Of a DNA stretch of 64,000 bases, positions 8,754-17,307 are shown one piece after another. The notes under the pieces were generated by a model. It saw nothing but the letters and a program-made list of their open reading frames with translations. It did not search any database and was not told where the DNA came from. The first letter of the stretch is position 1; every line of letters begins with the position of its first letter. The stretch comes from Nitratireductor soli (lineage in GTDB: Bacteria > Pseudomonadota > Alphaproteobacteria > Rhizobiales > Rhizobiaceae): the NCBI RefSeq assembly GCF_001050155.1, contig NZ_LFVY01000014.1, positions 89,622-153,621 of the forward strand, in the 5' to 3' direction. Made by a program: the position numbers and the translations under genes.

Positions 8754-9980
8754 CTAGTTGCCCACCCCATAGCGCCGCTTCCATTCGGTCTCGATGCGCT
8801 CCATCCAGCTTGGATGCGGCTCGTCGAACGCCGGGCCGAGTTCGTCCGGCCGCAGGGTGGCGATGCCGAGATCGATGGCATCGAAGCGGGCGCGATCTTC
8901 GGCATCGAGCTTGGCCAGCGCCAGCACGGTCGGGTCGCCCCAGATGGCGGGATCCTGCTTGCGCGCCTGCGCTTCGGGCGAGAGGAGGAAATTCGCCGTC
9001 ACCAGCGCGCCGGCCTTGGCGGCGGCGTTGTAGGGGATGGTCAGGAAATGGGTGTTGGCCAGCGTGCCGCCGAGAAAGGTGAAGGAGCGCACCGTGTCCG
9101 GCAACTCGCCATTGGCGATGGCGCTCGATGCTTCGGCGGGATTGAAGGCGAAGATGATGTCCAGTTCGGAATCGGCCAGAAGCTGCTTCATCGCCGGATA
9201 GTTCTGCGGATAGGCCCTGCCCGAACGCCACATCAGTGGATTGAGCGCGTCGAGATAGTCGAACAGCGGTCGGGTCACCTCGGCGAAATTCGCCTCGTCG
9301 ACCGGCTTCTGCAGCAGCGCCTTGTCCTCGATCTTTTCGGCGAGCACCTGTTTCAGGAAGGACGAGCCGATGAAATCCGGCGGCTGCGGGTAGGAGAAGC
9401 GACCCGGATTTGCGCGCGCCCATGCAAGCAGCCCGTCGGCATCCTGCGGCAGCGCCGCGACCTCGGTGCGCGCCTGATCGTAGAAGAAGACCAGCTTGGC
9501 CATGCCCCAGGGGCTTTCCAATCCCTCGACGGGGATGGTGAAGTCGGTGCGGATCGTCGGCTTGCTCTCGGCATCCACATAGGCCCAGCCCGGCAATTGC
9601 TCCGCCCAGCCCGGTGTCATGATCAGGCCCTGGCCCTTCATGGAGGCGAAATTCTCGCCGTTGATCCAGATGAGATCGACCGAGCCCGCCTCGTCGCGGC
9701 CGGCGGCCTTCTCGGCGACAACGGTGGCGACGGCGCTGGCTGTATCCTCCAGCTTCACATGCTTGAGCGTGACGCCGAAACGCTTCTTCAGCTCCTCGCC
9801 GGCCCATTCGATGTAGGCATTGATGTTCTGCGAACCGCCCCAGGCGTTGAAGTAGACGGTCTCGCCGCGCGCCTGCGCCAGCACCTCGTCCCATTTCCGC
9901 GGATCGGGATTCGTCGTTTCGGCCAGAGCCGGCGCCATGCCGAGCGCCAGCAATGCCAAGGAAAGAACGCGTTTGTGCAA
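8754..9980 (-). CDS. ABC transporter substrate-binding protein, YnjB family
   Basis: A 408-residue periplasmic protein. The TTG start at 9980 has GGGAG six bases upstream and gives a clean signal peptide (LHKRVLSLALLALGMAPALA, cleavage before ETTN). An ATG at 10046 would put 22 charged residues in front of it. The mature part has YnjB landmarks: YFNAWGGSQNINAYIEWAGEE near the N-terminus, DLIWINGENFASMK, and a C-terminal DEPHPSWMERIETEWKRRYG. By family it delivers a small ligand to the YnjC/YnjD pair; the substrate is unknown. phnF ends 93 bp upstream on the same strand, so co-transcription is possible. Confidence 0.88.
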   Translation of the reverse strand: MHKRVLSLALLALGMAPALAETTNPDPRKWDEVLAQARGETVYFNAWGGSQNINAYIEWAGEELKKRFGVTLKHVKLEDTASAVATVVAEKAAGRDEAGSVDLIWINGENFASMKGQGLIMTPGWAEQLPGWAYVDAESKPTIRTDFTIPVEGLESPWGMAKLVFFYDQARTEVAALPQDADGLLAWARANPGRFSYPQPPDFIGSSFLKQVLAEKIEDKALLQKPVDEANFAEVTRPLFDYLDALNPLMWRSGRAYPQNYPAMKQLLADSELDIIFAFNPAEASSAIANGELPDTVRSFTFLGGTLANTHFLTIPYNAAAKAGALVTANFLLSPEAQARKQDPAIWGDPTVLALAKLDAEDRARFDAIDLGIATLRPDELGPAFDEPHPSWMERIETEWKRRYGVGN

Positions 9981-10073
9981 TTGGATCTCCCAAGTCGCCG
10001 AATTGGATGCAGCAGCCAGCCGATAGAGCATGCGGGCGACGTGCAAATCAATGCGCTCGGCTGCCGGGCCGGG

Positions 10074-10913
10074 TCACTTCCGGGTGAACGGCGAGTGAGC
10101 AGCGGCAGGCGGGAAAGCCTGTCCGGCCGCCTTCCCTTCGCTTCCCTCCACATGCAGCTCGATCCGGTCGGCGGCGAAACGCGTCTCCGAATACTGCACC
10201 GGCCGCCCCTCCGTATCGACATTGACGGCGATCGTCACAAGCACGATGGCGCCGGGCGACAACTGCAAATCGCGCAGGTCGGCCGCGTCGGCGTGCCGCG
10301 CCGTCACCACCGTCGAATGGCGCAGATAATCGGTCAGCCCAAGCGCCTTGAAGGAAGCGGTCACCGAACGGGTGCGCGCGAACGCCTTGGCCATGCCGCC
10401 GAAACGCTCGGCATCGAACCAGCCCCGCCCGCGCGAGACGGGCCGGCCATCGGCCTGTGAAAGCGTTTCGAGGCGGACGACCCGGGCGCCCGCCTGCAGG
10501 CCCAGCGCCCTGGCGACGTCGTCAGGCGCCGGCTCCACCCCATGGCCGAGCAGCGCCGCGTTCAGCTCGCGCGTCTGGCTTGCCAACCCTTCGGAGAAGC
10601 GCGTGCGGGCGCGGATCGGATAGGCGAGCCGCTGACGCCCCTCGACGAAAGTGCCGCGCCCCTGCTCGGCGCGCAGGACACCCTCCTGAACCAGAGCGGC
10701 GATGGCCGAGCGCACCGTGTGCCGGTTGACGCCAAAGCGCGCCGCCAACGCCACTTCCGGTGGCATGCGCCCGCTCTCGTCGGCAAGCCCGGCGGCGATC
10801 TCGCGCCGCATGCGGTCGGCGATCTGCCGCCATAAGGCAACGCCGCTGCGCCGCTCGATCACCGCGCCTTCACCCTGGCCCAAATTCTTCATGCTCCCGA
10901 AGCCGACTGTCAT
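10074..10913 (-). CDS. phnF: GntR/HutC-family regulator PhnF
   Basis: About 279 residues. The N-terminal winged helix (about residues 25-90, with ARFGVNRHTVRSAIAALVQEGVLRAEQGRGTFV) is of GntR type; the rest is a UTRA ligand-binding domain (SEGLASQTRELNA ... YSETRFAADRIELHVE). Position and sequence mark it as PhnF, the repressor of C-P lyase operons. It is divergent from phnG. The start is uncertain: the ATG at 10913 lies inside a Pho box, and an ATG at 10892 is a good alternative. A family operator sits at 10960-10979. It reads toward the YnjBCD-type genes. Confidence 0.88.
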   Translation of the reverse strand: MTVGFGSMKNLGQGEGAVIERRSGVALWRQIADRMRREIAAGLADESGRMPPEVALAARFGVNRHTVRSAIAALVQEGVLRAEQGRGTFVEGRQRLAYPIRARTRFSEGLASQTRELNAALLGHGVEPAPDDVARALGLQAGARVVRLETLSQADGRPVSRGRGWFDAERFGGMAKAFARTRSVTASFKALGLTDYLRHSTVVTARHADAADLRDLQLSPGAIVLVTIAVNVDTEGRPVQYSETRFAADRIELHVEGSEGKAAGQAFPPAAAHSPFTRK

Positions 10914-10924
10914 CAACGCGTCAT
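10907..10924 (+). promoter_or_regulatory. Pho box upstream of phnG
   Basis: CTGTCAT-CAAC-GCGTCAT: the first heptamer matches the PhoB consensus CTGTCAT exactly, the second at 5 of 7 positions, with the standard 4-bp spacer. It points toward phnG and lies 22 bp before a perfect -10 box, leaving room for one more degenerate 11-bp unit. It indicates phosphate-starvation induction by PhoB. Confidence 0.7.
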
Positions 10925-10945
10925 GGACACATCTTAGGGAGAGAC

Positions 10946-10951
10946 TATAAT
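10946..10951 (+). promoter_or_regulatory. -10 box TATAAT for phnG
   Basis: A perfect TATAAT between the Pho box and the PhnF-type operator. No good -35 is visible at the right distance, as expected for a PhoB-activated promoter. Confidence 0.6.
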
Positions 10952-10959
10952 ATGTTTAA

Positions 10960-10979
10960 TTGTCTAGAACAATAGACAA
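10960..10979. promoter_or_regulatory. Probable PhnF operator
   Basis: The inverted repeat TTGTCTA-GAACAA-TAGACAA has 7-bp perfect arms and a 6-bp spacer. It begins 8 bp after the -10 box, so a bound repressor would cover the transcription start. Its core resembles HutC-subfamily operators (GTNTANAC-like half-sites). The adjacent regulator is PhnF. Confidence 0.7.
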
Positions 10980-11010
10980 ATTGACCACGCAATCATCGAT
11001 GGACACACTC

Positions 11011-11478
11011 ATGGTCTCACGTCAGGAAAGACAGGCGGTGACGGAACGGCGGCGCGAGGCGATGGCCGTGCTCGCCGAAGCGCCCGGCAAAACCCTCATT
11101 CACCTCTGGCAAGAGGCGCGGCTGCCGGACGACGCGGTTGTGTTGCGCGGCCCGGAAACCGGCCTGGTAACGCTGCGCGGCCGCATGGGCGGTGGCGGCG
11201 CTGTGTTCAATTTCGGCGAAGCAACCGTGACGCGGGCGACGGTCAAGCTGCCCTCGGGCACGGTGGGCCACGCCTATGCGCTGGGCCGCGAGACGCAAAA
11301 GGTGCGCATCGCGGCAGTCATCGACGCGCTGCGCCAACGGCCGGAGTTCGAAGCGGTGATCGAGGAGAAGATCCTCACCCCCTTGCGCCACCGCCAGGCG
11401 GAGGCCGATGAAGCCCGCCGCGCCGAAACGGCCGCGACGCGGGTGGATTTCTTCACCATGGTTCGGGGAGAAGACTGA
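11011..11478 (+). CDS. phnG: C-P lyase complex subunit PhnG
   Basis: 155 residues, close to E. coli PhnG (150). It has the family stretch RGPETGLVTLRGRMGGGG..FNFGEATVTRATVKL and the C-terminal RVDFFTMVRG shared with E. coli. PhnG is part of the PhnGHI complex that joins phosphonate to ATP, forming alpha-D-ribose 1-phosphonate 5-triphosphate, in the cytoplasm. Possible starts are 10999 and 11011 (ATG). A TTG at 10960 is rejected because it lies in the operator. Its TGA overlaps the ATG of phnH. Confidence 0.94.
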   Translation: MVSRQERQAVTERRREAMAVLAEAPGKTLIHLWQEARLPDDAVVLRGPETGLVTLRGRMGGGGAVFNFGEATVTRATVKLPSGTVGHAYALGRETQKVRIAAVIDALRQRPEFEAVIEEKILTPLRHRQAEADEARRAETAATRVDFFTMVRGED

Positions 11479-12101
11479 TGGCGTTCGATTCCATTGCCAT
11501 CGAGGGCGGTTTCAAGAATCCCGTATTCGACGCGCAGAGCATGTTTCGCGCCGTCATGCAGGCCCTGGCCGAACCCGGTACGGTGCATCGCGGCATTGCG
11601 CTCACGAGACCGCCGGCGCCACTGACACCGGAAGCCGCCGGTGTGGCGCTGACCCTGTGCGACCAGGATACACCCGTCTGGCTCGACCCGGCATTGCGGG
11701 CAGAGGAGGCGGTCGGCACCTGGCTCGCCTTCCATACCGGCGCGCCGCTCGCCAACACGCCGGCCGACGCGCATTTCATCTTCGTCGCCGATGCGGAAAA
11801 CCTGATCGGCCTGGAGAATTTTGCCCAAGGGACGCAGGAATATCCGGACCGGTCGGCGACGCTTGTCCTGCAGGTGAAAAGCCTGACCGGCGGCGCGGAG
11901 CTGGTTCTTGAAGGTCCCGGCATCGAAAGCCGGGCGCGGCTTTCCCCGCATCCCATGCCGCGCCATTTCGCCCGCCAATGGGCGCAGAACCGCGCCCGCT
12001 TCCCGCGCGGCATCGACATCGTTCTCGTCAGCCGGGAGGGCCTTGCCGCCCTGCCGCGCACCACCCGCATCGTCAATCAGGAGGGCGAGCCATGTATGTA
12101 G
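11478..12101 (+). CDS. phnH: C-P lyase complex subunit PhnH
   Basis: 207 residues. The N-terminus has GGFKNPVFDAQSMFRAVMQAL and EPGTVHRG, both typical of PhnH, and the C-terminus has PRGIDIVLVS and LPRTTRI. It is a structural homodimer in the PhnG2H2I2J2 core complex. It overlaps phnG by one base (TGATG) and phnI by 10 bp, so the genes are tightly coupled. Confidence 0.95.
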   Translation: MAFDSIAIEGGFKNPVFDAQSMFRAVMQALAEPGTVHRGIALTRPPAPLTPEAAGVALTLCDQDTPVWLDPALRAEEAVGTWLAFHTGAPLANTPADAHFIFVADAENLIGLENFAQGTQEYPDRSATLVLQVKSLTGGAELVLEGPGIESRARLSPHPMPRHFARQWAQNRARFPRGIDIVLVSREGLAALPRTTRIVNQEGEPCM

Positions 12102-13207
12102 CCGTCAAGGGCGGCGAAGCCGCCATCCGCAACGCCCACCGGCTTCTGGCGGACCGCCGCCGGGGCGATCGCTCCGTGCCGGCGCTGACGCTGGAGCAGA
12201 TCGCCGGGCAATTGTCGCTCGCCGTCGACCGGGTCATGGCCGAGGGCTCGCTGTACGACACCGGGCTTGCCGCGCTTGCCGTCAAGCAGGCGCGCGGCGA
12301 CATGATCGAGGCGATCTTCCTGCTGCGTGCCTATCGCACGACGCTGCCGCGCTTCGGCTATACGCGGCCGGTCGACACGGCGGCGATGCGGGTCGAGCGG
12401 CGGGTTTCGGCCACTTACAAGGATCTGCCCGGCGGGCAATTGCTCGGTCCCACTTTCGATTACACGCACCGCCTGCTCGATCCGGAGCTGGCCGAGGACC
12501 AGGATCCGGCGGTGCCTGAAGCGCGCGCCGCCGACGACGAGGCCATGCCACGCGTGTCCGACATCCTCGCCCATGAAGGGCTGATCGAGGAAGACGGTTC
12601 CCTGCCGGAAGACCGTGAGCCCGGCGACATCACCCGTGAGCCGCCCGAATTTCCCATGCAGCGCGATCTGCGCCTGCAGGCCCTGTCGCGCGGCGACGAG
12701 GGCTTCCTGCTGGCGCTCGGCTATTCGACGCAGCGCGGCTTCGGCCGCAATCACCCCTTTGCCGGCGAAATCCGCATCGGCGCGGTGGAGGTGGAGATCG
12801 ATGTGCCGGAACTGGATTTTCCAGTCACGCTCGGCCGCATCCGCGTCACCGAATGCCAGATGGTCAACCAGTTCAAGGGGTCGATGAAGGTGCCGCCGCA
12901 ATTCACCCGCGGCTACGGCCTCGTCTTCGGCCAATCCGAGCGCAAGGCGATGGCCATGGCGCTGTGCGACCGGGCGCTGCGCGCCGCCGAGCTCGGCGAG
13001 GACATCACCGCGCCGGCGCAGGACGAGGAGTTCGTCATCTCGCATTGCGACAATGTGCAGGCGACCGGCTTCGTCGAGCACCTGAAGCTGCCGCATTACG
13101 TCGATTTCCAGGCCGAGCTTGGCCTTGTGCGGCAAATGCGCCGTGAATATGAAGAGCGCCGACGGGCCGGCGATGAGGCGACGACAAGCCGGGAGGCCGC
13201 CGAATGA
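12092..13207 (+). CDS. phnI: C-P lyase complex subunit PhnI (nucleosidase-type subunit)
   Basis: 371 residues starting MYVAVKGGEAAI, the conserved N-terminus of PhnI (E. coli 354). It carries VDTAAMRVERRVSATYKDLPGGQ and the Leu/His-rich end HCDNVQATGFVEHLKLPHYVDF. PhnI with PhnG and PhnH displaces adenine from ATP and attaches the phosphonate. The frame is open upstream to 11978, but that part is a shadow of phnH. Overlaps of 10 bp with phnH and 4 bp with phnJ support one operon. Confidence 0.95.
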   Translation: MYVAVKGGEAAIRNAHRLLADRRRGDRSVPALTLEQIAGQLSLAVDRVMAEGSLYDTGLAALAVKQARGDMIEAIFLLRAYRTTLPRFGYTRPVDTAAMRVERRVSATYKDLPGGQLLGPTFDYTHRLLDPELAEDQDPAVPEARAADDEAMPRVSDILAHEGLIEEDGSLPEDREPGDITREPPEFPMQRDLRLQALSRGDEGFLLALGYSTQRGFGRNHPFAGEIRIGAVEVEIDVPELDFPVTLGRIRVTECQMVNQFKGSMKVPPQFTRGYGLVFGQSERKAMAMALCDRALRAAELGEDITAPAQDEEFVISHCDNVQATGFVEHLKLPHYVDFQAELGLVRQMRREYEERRRAGDEATTSREAAE

Positions 13208-14118
13208 ACGCCCCCAGCGACACCATCGCCCAGTACAATTTCGCCTATCTGGACGAACAGACCAAGCGGATGATCCGCCGCGCCATCCTGAAGGCCATCG
13301 CCATTCCTGGCTATCAGGTGCCGTTCGCCAGCCGCGAGATGCCGATGCCCTATGGCTGGGGCACGGGCGGCGTGCAGGTGACCGCCTCGATCATCGGTCC
13401 CGACGACGTGCTGAAGGTCATCGACCAGGGAGCGGACGATACGACCAACGCCGTCTCTATCCGCGCCTTCTTCCAGAAGGTGGCGCATGTCGCGGTCACG
13501 ACGCACACGGCTGATGCAACCATCGTTCAGACGCGCCATCGCATTCCCGAGGAGCCGCTCAAGGAAGGCCAGGTGCTGGTCTACCAGGTGCCGATCCCCG
13601 AGCCGCTGCGCTTCCTCGAGCCGCGCGAGACCGAGACACGCAAGATGCACGCGCTCGAAGAGTACGGGCTGATGCACGTCAAGTTGTATGAGGACATCGC
13701 CCAGCACGGCCACATCGCCACCACCTTCGCCTATCCGGTCAAGGTCGAGGGGCGCTATGTGATGGATCCCTCGCCGACGCCGAAATTCGACAACCCCAAA
13801 ATGCACATGTCGAGGGCGCTGCAGCTCTTCGGCGCGGGCCGCGAGAAACGCATCTATGCCGTTCCGCCCCATACGCGGGTGGAAAGCCTCGATTTCGAGG
13901 ATCACCCCTTCGAGGTGCAGCGCTTCGACGAGCCCTGCGCGCTGTGCGGCGGCATGGATGTCTATCTGGACGAGGTCATTCTTGACGACCAGGGCGGGCG
14001 GATGTTCGTCTGCTCCGACACGGACCATTGCGAGGAACGGCGCGACGCAGGCCATCGCGGGCACCTTGCCGGGGAGGACGGTCCGCCCTCCTCCATTTCC
14101 GAAGGAGGCACCCAATGA
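13204..14118 (+). CDS. phnJ: C-P lyase catalytic subunit PhnJ (radical SAM)
   Basis: 304 residues, nearly collinear with E. coli PhnJ. The Fe-S cluster motif CX2CX21CX5C is complete: C245, C248, C270, C276. The proposed glycyl-radical residue (E. coli G32) corresponds to G36 in AIPGYQVPF. PhnJ uses S-adenosylmethionine and a [4Fe-4S] cluster to break the C-P bond of ribose 1-phosphonate 5-phosphate, releasing methane or another alkane and giving the 1,2-cyclic phosphate. The last 25 residues after the final Cys are a variable tail. It overlaps phnI (ATGA) and phnK (ATGA). Confidence 0.97.
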   Translation: MNAPSDTIAQYNFAYLDEQTKRMIRRAILKAIAIPGYQVPFASREMPMPYGWGTGGVQVTASIIGPDDVLKVIDQGADDTTNAVSIRAFFQKVAHVAVTTHTADATIVQTRHRIPEEPLKEGQVLVYQVPIPEPLRFLEPRETETRKMHALEEYGLMHVKLYEDIAQHGHIATTFAYPVKVEGRYVMDPSPTPKFDNPKMHMSRALQLFGAGREKRIYAVPPHTRVESLDFEDHPFEVQRFDEPCALCGGMDVYLDEVILDDQGGRMFVCSDTDHCEERRDAGHRGHLAGEDGPPSSISEGGTQ

Positions 14119-14891
14119 CCGACGAACCCCTGCTGCGCGTTCGCTCCGTCTCCAAATTCTACGGCAACCGCATCGGCTGCGAGGACATTTCGTTCGATCT
14201 CTGGCCGGGCGAAGTGCTGGCCGTGGTCGGCGAATCCGGCTCCGGCAAGACGACGCTGCTCAACTGCCTGTCGACGCGGCTGATGCCCACCTCGGGCTCC
14301 GTCGCCTACCGCATGCGCGACAATGCCTTCCACGATCTCTACCGGATGAGCGAGGCGGAGCGCCGCATGCTGATGCGCACCGATTGGGGCTTCGTCCACC
14401 AGAACCCGGCCGACGGGCTGCGCATGACGGTGTCGGCCGGCGCCAATGTCGGCGAACGGCTGATGGCCGTCGGTGATCGCCACTATGGCCGGATCCGCGC
14501 CGCGGCGACGGATTGGCTTGGCCGCGTCGAGATCGCCGAGGACCGGATCGACGACCAGCCGCGCGCCTTTTCCGGCGGCATGCGGCAGCGGCTGCAGATC
14601 GCCCGCAACCTGGTCACCGGACCGCGCCTCGTCTTCATGGACGAGCCGACAGGCGGCCTCGACGTTTCGGTGCAGGCGCGGCTGCTCGATCTTCTGCGCG
14701 GGCTGGTGCACGAACTGGGCCTGTCGGCCATCGTCGTGACCCACGACCTTGCCGTGGCGCGCCTCCTGTCGCATAGGATGATCGTCATGAAGGACGGCCA
14801 TGTGGTCGAAAGCGGCCTGACCGACCGGGTGCTGGACGACCCGCAGGCGCCCTACACCCAGCTTCTCGTCTCCTCCATCCTGCAGGTGTGA
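14115..14891 (+). CDS. phnK: C-P lyase-associated ABC-type ATPase PhnK
   Basis: 258 residues. It has Walker A GESGSGKTT (39-47), signature FSGGMRQRLQIARNL, Walker B LVFMDEPT and H-loop VTHDLAVARL. The N-terminal VRSVSKFYG and ISFDLWPGEVL fit PhnK rather than an oligopeptide transporter ATPase. In E. coli PhnK docks on the PhnGHIJ core and is needed for turnover. It is preceded by GAAGGAGG and overlaps phnJ by ATGA. Confidence 0.94.
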   Translation: MTDEPLLRVRSVSKFYGNRIGCEDISFDLWPGEVLAVVGESGSGKTTLLNCLSTRLMPTSGSVAYRMRDNAFHDLYRMSEAERRMLMRTDWGFVHQNPADGLRMTVSAGANVGERLMAVGDRHYGRIRAAATDWLGRVEIAEDRIDDQPRAFSGGMRQRLQIARNLVTGPRLVFMDEPTGGLDVSVQARLLDLLRGLVHELGLSAIVVTHDLAVARLLSHRMIVMKDGHVVESGLTDRVLDDPQAPYTQLLVSSILQV

Positions 14892-14893
14892 CC

Positions 14894-15601
14894 ATGGCAA
14901 CGCCCCTCGTCGTCTCCGAAGTCGCCAAGAGCTTCACCATGCACCTGCAGGGCGGCATCCGCCTGCCGGTGGTGGCCGATGTCTCCTTTTCGCTCGCCGC
15001 CGGCGAATGCGCCGTACTTGGCGGCCCGTCGGGCGCCGGCAAGAGCTCGATCCTGAAGATGATCTATGGCAGCTATGCCGTCGACCGCGGCCAGGTCATC
15101 GTCACGCATCGCGGCAATCTGGTGAACCTCGCTACCGCCGATCCACGCACCGTGCTCGCCGTGCGGCGCGATACGATCGGCTATGTCAGCCAGTTCCTGC
15201 GCGCCGTGCCGCGCGTTTCGGCGCGCGACGTGGTGGCCGAACCGCTGATCGCCCGCGGCGTGGCGCTGTCCGACGCGCGCGGCAAGGCCGAGGCGCTTCT
15301 CGCGCGCCTCAACCTGCCGGAGCGGCTGTGGGCTTTGCCGCCGGCGACCTTTTCGGGCGGCGAGCAGCAGCGCGTCAACATCGCGCGCGGCTTCATCACC
15401 GATCATCCGGTGCTGCTGCTCGACGAGCCAACCGCCTCGCTCGACAAGGCCAACCGCGCGATCGTCATCGCCATGATCGCCGAGAAGAAAGCCGCCGGCG
15501 TCGCCCTGCTCGGCATCTTCCACGATCATGAGGTGCGGCAGGCGGTGGCCGACCACATTATCGATGTCACGCATTTCGCACCGGATCGGCAAGCCGCATG
15601 A
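14894..15601 (+). CDS. phnL: C-P lyase-associated ABC-type ATPase PhnL
   Basis: 235 residues. It has Walker A GGPSGAGKSS (43-52), signature FSGGEQQRVNIARG, Walker B LLLDEPTASL and FTMHLQGG near the N-terminus, typical of PhnL. PhnL forms a dimer on PhnK. I start at the ATG at 14894, seven bases after an AGG; a GTG at 14888 overlapping the phnK stop is possible. It overlaps the next gene by 4 bp. Confidence 0.93.
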   Translation: MATPLVVSEVAKSFTMHLQGGIRLPVVADVSFSLAAGECAVLGGPSGAGKSSILKMIYGSYAVDRGQVIVTHRGNLVNLATADPRTVLAVRRDTIGYVSQFLRAVPRVSARDVVAEPLIARGVALSDARGKAEALLARLNLPERLWALPPATFSGGEQQRVNIARGFITDHPVLLLDEPTASLDKANRAIVIAMIAEKKAAGVALLGIFHDHEVRQAVADHIIDVTHFAPDRQAA

Positions 15602-16212
15602 AACAGCTTTCGGAAAGTCCGTTCATCCATCCGACAGCCGAGGTCAGCGGCTCGACGCTCGGCCGCTACACGGAAATCGCAGAGCGCTGCCGCGTCCATG
15701 AAACGACGCTCGGCGATTATTCCTACATCATGCAGGATGGCGGCGTGTGGTGCGCCGAGATCGGCAAATTCTCCAACATTGCGGCAAGCGTGCGCATCAA
15801 CGCCACCAACCATCCGACATGGCGGCCGACCCTGCACCACTTCACCTACCGTTCGTCCGACTACTGGCCGGATACCAGGCATGACGAGGAGTTCTTCGAC
15901 TGGCGGCGCGGCAACAAGGTGACCGTTGGCCACGATACCTGGCTCGGGCACGGCTCCATCCTGTTGCCCGGCGTCACCGTCGGCGACGGCGCCGTGGTTG
16001 GCGCGGGAGCGGTGGTCTCGAAGGATGTCGCGCCCTACATGATCGTCGGCTGCGTGCCGGCAAAGCCGATCCGCGAGCGCTTCGACCGCAGGACCGCCGA
16101 GCGCTACCAGGCGCTGGCCTGGTGGGATTGGGATCATCTGCGCCTGCGCACCGCGCTCGACGATTTCCGCGCCATGACGGCGGAAGCGTTCCTGGAGAAA
16201 TACGAGGCATAA
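15598..16212 (+). CDS. Hexapeptide-repeat acyltransferase of the phn operon
   Basis: 204 residues with left-handed beta-helix repeats (PTAEVSGSTLGRYTEIAERC, IGKFSNIAASVRI, GSILLPGVTVGDGAVVGAGAVVSKDV), as in the DapH/xenobiotic acetyltransferase group. Phn-linked members form a distinct family (TIGR03308). It is the last gene of phnG-L, overlapping phnL by ATGA. No PhnO-type acetyltransferase is present, so it may N-acetylate aminoalkylphosphonates; that is inference. Confidence 0.88.
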   Translation: MKQLSESPFIHPTAEVSGSTLGRYTEIAERCRVHETTLGDYSYIMQDGGVWCAEIGKFSNIAASVRINATNHPTWRPTLHHFTYRSSDYWPDTRHDEEFFDWRRGNKVTVGHDTWLGHGSILLPGVTVGDGAVVGAGAVVSKDVAPYMIVGCVPAKPIRERFDRRTAERYQALAWWDWDHLRLRTALDDFRAMTAEAFLEKYEA

Positions 16213-16270
16213 GCCGCCGCGCCAACGCGCCGCAGCATTCCCTGAATATGGTTGTCAGGTTTTTGTTGAC

Positions 16271-16294
16271 AGACCGGGCCGGTCTCGGTTTTTA
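16271..16294 (+). terminator. Terminator after the phnG-L operon
   Basis: The palindrome AGACCGG-G-CCGGTCT is followed by CGG and a run of five T. It lies 58 bp after the acyltransferase stop, on the strand expected. A TTGACA just before it could also belong to a bfd promoter. Confidence 0.5.
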
Positions 16295-16504
16295 TTGCGC
16301 TGCATCCACGGGATGCGTCCACGATGCCTGGGCCTTTAACCCACTCGATCACCGGACGCCTCGTCGCTAGCCCTTTGCCATGCGACTCGCCAATGTTTCG
16401 GCATGTCAGGGATTTGAAGGCTCGTGACGGACAAGCTTCCAGTTCGACGGTTTTGTGCACAGGCAAAGGGGCGTCCCCGCCCCGACCTGAGAGACCGACG
16501 CGCC

Positions 16505-16819
16505 ATGCTTGTCTGCCAGTGCAACATGATCACCCAGAAAGAGGTCGAAGACACCATCGTCTCGCTTCTCGACGAGGATGCATGGCAGCTCATCGTGCCG
16601 GCCAAGGTTTATCACACGCTCTCCAAGCGTGGTCGCTGTTGCGGCTGCTTCCCAAATGTGGTGGAAACGATCATCCGGGTCACCGAAGAGTACCACCACC
16701 GTCACAGCGGCGCCGAAGGCGCCGAGATCGTGACCTATCTAGATCAGGTTCGCGCGCTGCGCGAGCGGTACGGGAGCAGGTTCAATGAAAGGCGACAAAA
16801 AGGTTATCGAGCGGCTTAA
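16505..16819 (+). CDS. bfd: Bacterioferritin-associated ferredoxin
   Basis: 104 residues of the Bfd [2Fe-2S] family. Cys C4 and C6 (CQC) and C45 and C48 (CCGC) should hold the cluster. The gap between the pairs is about seven residues longer than in E. coli Bfd, and there is a 45-residue tail with charged residues. Bfd reduces bacterioferritin haem to mobilise stored iron. Its last 35 bp overlap the start of bfr, so the pair is one unit. Confidence 0.88.
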   Translation: MLVCQCNMITQKEVEDTIVSLLDEDAWQLIVPAKVYHTLSKRGRCCGCFPNVVETIIRVTEEYHHRHSGAEGAEIVTYLDQVRALRERYGSRFNERRQKGYRAA

Positions 16820-17270
16820 CGAGGCGCTTACCCACGAACTCGGCGCGGTCAATCAGTACTGGCTGCATTATCGCCTTCTCGACGATTGGGGCTACACCAA
16901 GCTGGCGAAGAAAGAGCGTGAGGAATCGATCGAGGAGATGCACCACGCCGACAAGCTGGTCGAGCGAATCATCTTCCTCGAGGGGCATCCCAACCTGCAG
17001 GTCGTCGGCCCGCTGCGCATCGGCCAGAACATCAAGGAAGTTCTGGAAGCCGACCTCGCCGGCGAACACGATGCCCGCAAGCTGTACAAGGCGTCCCGCG
17101 ACGACTGCCACGCTGCAGGCGACTACGTTTCGATGAAGCTGTTCGAAGAACTATTGGCCGACGAAGAAGGTCATATCGACTACCTCGAAACGCAGCTCGA
17201 ACTGCTCGGCAAGATCGGCGAGGCCAAATACGGCCAGCTCAACGCCGGATCGGCCGACGAGGCGGAATAG
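16785..17270 (+). CDS. bfr: Bacterioferritin
   Basis: 161 residues. The ferroxidase ligands E18, E51, H54, E94, E127 and H130 and the haem ligand M52 are all in register with E. coli Bfr. It forms a 24-subunit shell that oxidises and stores iron. The sequence is full length. It lies between the two arms of the phn locus and converges with phnN. Confidence 0.97.
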   Translation: MKGDKKVIERLNEALTHELGAVNQYWLHYRLLDDWGYTKLAKKEREESIEEMHHADKLVERIIFLEGHPNLQVVGPLRIGQNIKEVLEADLAGEHDARKLYKASRDDCHAAGDYVSMKLFEELLADEEGHIDYLETQLELLGKIGEAKYGQLNAGSADEAE

Positions 17271-17307
17271 CGGATTCCGGCCCGCAAGGGCTGTTCACGC
17301 GGATGAG

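Noticed and set aside
10960..11010. TTG start for phnG at 10960
   Set aside because: It lies within the PhnF-type inverted repeat and too near the -10 box, and it would add 17 residues absent from PhnG.
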